Shown here: in pieces, positions 63,085 through 64,000 of the stretch
How the letters are laid out: each line of letters begins with the position of its first letter
How positions within the stretch are numbered: position 1 is the first letter of the stretch
Origin: Microbacterium mitrae
GTDB lineage: Bacteria; Actinomycetota; Actinomycetes; Actinomycetales; Microbacteriaceae
Length of the DNA: 64,000 nt
Reading direction: 5' to 3'
NCBI RefSeq assembly: GCF_008017445.1
Contig: NZ_VRSW01000001.1
Coordinates: 1,302,001-1,366,000 of the forward strand
Position numbers and translations under genes: made by a program
Notes under the pieces: generated by a model
Databases searched by the model: none
What the model was told of the DNA's origin: nothing
What the model saw: the letters and a program-made list of their open reading frames with translations, nothing else

Positions 63085-64000
63085 CTATTCCTCTACCTCG
63101 GTGGATGACGCTGGCACATCGGTGGATGCACCGGCGCCTACTGCGGCGACCGCTTGCCCGTTGCCGAACAGATTCGCGTCTCCCCAGAACGTGACAGTTT
63201 CGCCCGCGCCGTATGTAACCGTAACCGAGATATCGGCCTGCTGCGCGTCATCAACATTAAACACATAGCTGGCCTGCGCCACGGTTCCTGCTCCCACCCA
63301 GGCGGCAAACGGCGACGAACCAAGGGCATCGACCTGCTGTGCCGGGGCGCGCTCGGCGCCCGTGGTCACGGTGACGACGGGGGTCATCAGGTCGGCGTCG
63401 TCGGCCGAGATGTTTGAATAGGCGATGGTGACCTGCAACATGGATCCCAGAGCGGAACCATCAGCGGCTGACTGCGCATCGACGCGTTGCAGACCGGTGA
63501 TCGTGAAGAAATTGCCGTTCGCGGTGTAGGCCACCTCGTTGAGTGCAACCGATCCTTCGGGCCCGACCGCCACTGGCGCGGACTCGTCGATGGTTCCGGT
63601 CAGCGGCTCCTCTGGCGTCGGCTCGGGTGTGATGGGCGCGCTTGAGGCGCTGGCCGAGGGCTGCACGCCAGCGAAAATGGGCAGAGTGACCCCCTGCAGG
63701 GCGTACCACCAGACGACTCCGGCCGAGAGCAGCAACGCCGTGACGAGAAAGGCAGCACTGACGCCGAGGGCGGTGCGCCAACTCGGCTTCTTTCGCGTCG
63801 TCGTTCGGGGCGCCCACTGTACGTCGGGTGCCGCAGGCGCGGCTGACGTGGGGTCGGCTTCGGGTGTGGGGTCGGATTCGAGTGTGGGGTCGGGTGTTGG
63901 GTCGGGTGTGGGCTCGGGCTCCGGCTCGGGTGTGGGGTCCGGCTCGGGCTCGGGCTCCGGCTCGGGCTCGATGTCCGACGCACTCGGTTCGGTTCGCGCG
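63085..64000 (-). CDS. Single-pass membrane protein with Pro/Glu-rich cytoplasmic region, 5' end cut by window edge
   Basis: The frame is open from the stop at 63085 to the window edge (about 305 residues). The visible N-terminal part is a PEPEPEPDPTPEP-type repeat (about 63855-63970), then RTTTRKKPSW, a membrane helix (ALGVSAAFLVTALLLSAGVV), a short Pro/Thr linker and an extracellular beta domain of about 150 residues (VALNEVAYTANGNFFTITGL ... SYVFNVDDAQQADISVTVTY), somewhat like DUF4352-type sandwich domains. Ends twelve bases before the glycosyltransferase start. No function assigned. Confidence 0.8.
   Translation of the reverse strand, partial: ARTEPSASDIEPEPEPEPEPDPTPEPEPEPTPDPTPDPTLESDPTPEADPTSAAPAAPDVQWAPRTTTRKKPSWRTALGVSAAFLVTALLLSAGVVWWYALQGVTLPIFAGVQPSASASSAPITPEPTPEEPLTGTIDESAPVAVGPEGSVALNEVAYTANGNFFTITGLQRVDAQSAADGSALGSMLQVTIAYSNISADDADLMTPVVTVTTGAERAPAQQVDALGSSPFAAWVGAGTVAQASYVFNVDDAQQADISVTVTYGAGETVTFWGDANLFGNGQAVAAVGAGASTDVPASSTEVEE

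Noticed and set aside
1..64000. GGTTCCG as a polar chromosome-segregation (KOPS-like) or Chi-like motif
   Set aside because: The two orientations are about equally frequent, whereas such motifs are strongly skewed to one strand in a given replication arm.
1..64000. tRNA, rRNA, CRISPR, insertion sequence or prophage
   Set aside because: No tRNA T-loop pattern with matching acceptor stem, no regularly spaced direct repeats with unique spacers, and no transposase, integrase or phage structural gene was seen.

Overview
The window is high-GC DNA (my impression about two-thirds G+C) with dense, mostly minus-strand coding, short intergenic gaps and frequent 1-4 base start/stop overlaps. The gene set (ETF with a cytochrome b, DUF4407, DUF222/HNH protein, CofE, LAVTG-type surface sorting signal, ykoEDC-type ECF transporter, DUF403/ATP-grasp pair) suggests an actinobacterium, most likely Microbacteriaceae; the family assignment is inference. 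I see 52 protein genes (two cut by the window edges), one TPP riboswitch, several hairpin terminators, several short tandem-repeat arrays, and no tRNA, rRNA, CRISPR array, insertion sequence or prophage.

Layout. 1-2.3 kb: alpha-E/DUF403 and circularly permuted ATP-grasp pair. 2.4-8.4 kb: a GNAT, a ddaH-rocD-PLP enzyme operon, and a small membrane protein/Xre regulator/oxidoreductase operon behind a striking double operator. 8.5-15 kb: a PutA-like protein whose catalytic residues look lost, divergent from a large LuxR-type regulator whose nucleotide-binding loop also looks lost. 15-16.9 kb: thioesterase, GNAT and CofE. 16.9-25.6 kb: cytochrome b, etfA and etfB; a MarR regulator; and a valine-type catabolic operon (mmsA, acyl-CoA dehydrogenase, mmsB, enoyl-CoA hydratase). 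25.8-32.5 kb: exported protein, aminopeptidase N, large cell-wall nucleotidase. 32.6-37 kb: gntR-prpD-prpB-prpC methylcitrate cycle, handling the propionyl-CoA that valine breakdown yields. 37-50 kb: transporters, DUF4407, rlmN, lipoprotein, nadE, HNH protein, a lipid-type SDR/enoyl-CoA hydratase/SDR operon, DUF488 and an APH-type kinase. 50-53 kb: thiamine-precursor ECF transporter with TPP riboswitch. 53-64 kb: DD-carboxypeptidase, serine hydrolase, heterodimeric ABC exporter, Lrp/alanine dehydrogenase pair, glycosyltransferase and a membrane protein running off the right edge.

The metabolic theme is amino-acid and short acyl-CoA breakdown (arginine/ornithine, valine, propionate, alanine) feeding ETF and the membrane. 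The two most unusual signals are (i) a catalytically dead-looking but full-length PutA beside a regulator with a dead-looking NTPase, and (ii) a highly iterated short motif, GGTTCCG/CGGAACC, found on both strands, in all reading frames and between genes, far above what base composition predicts.
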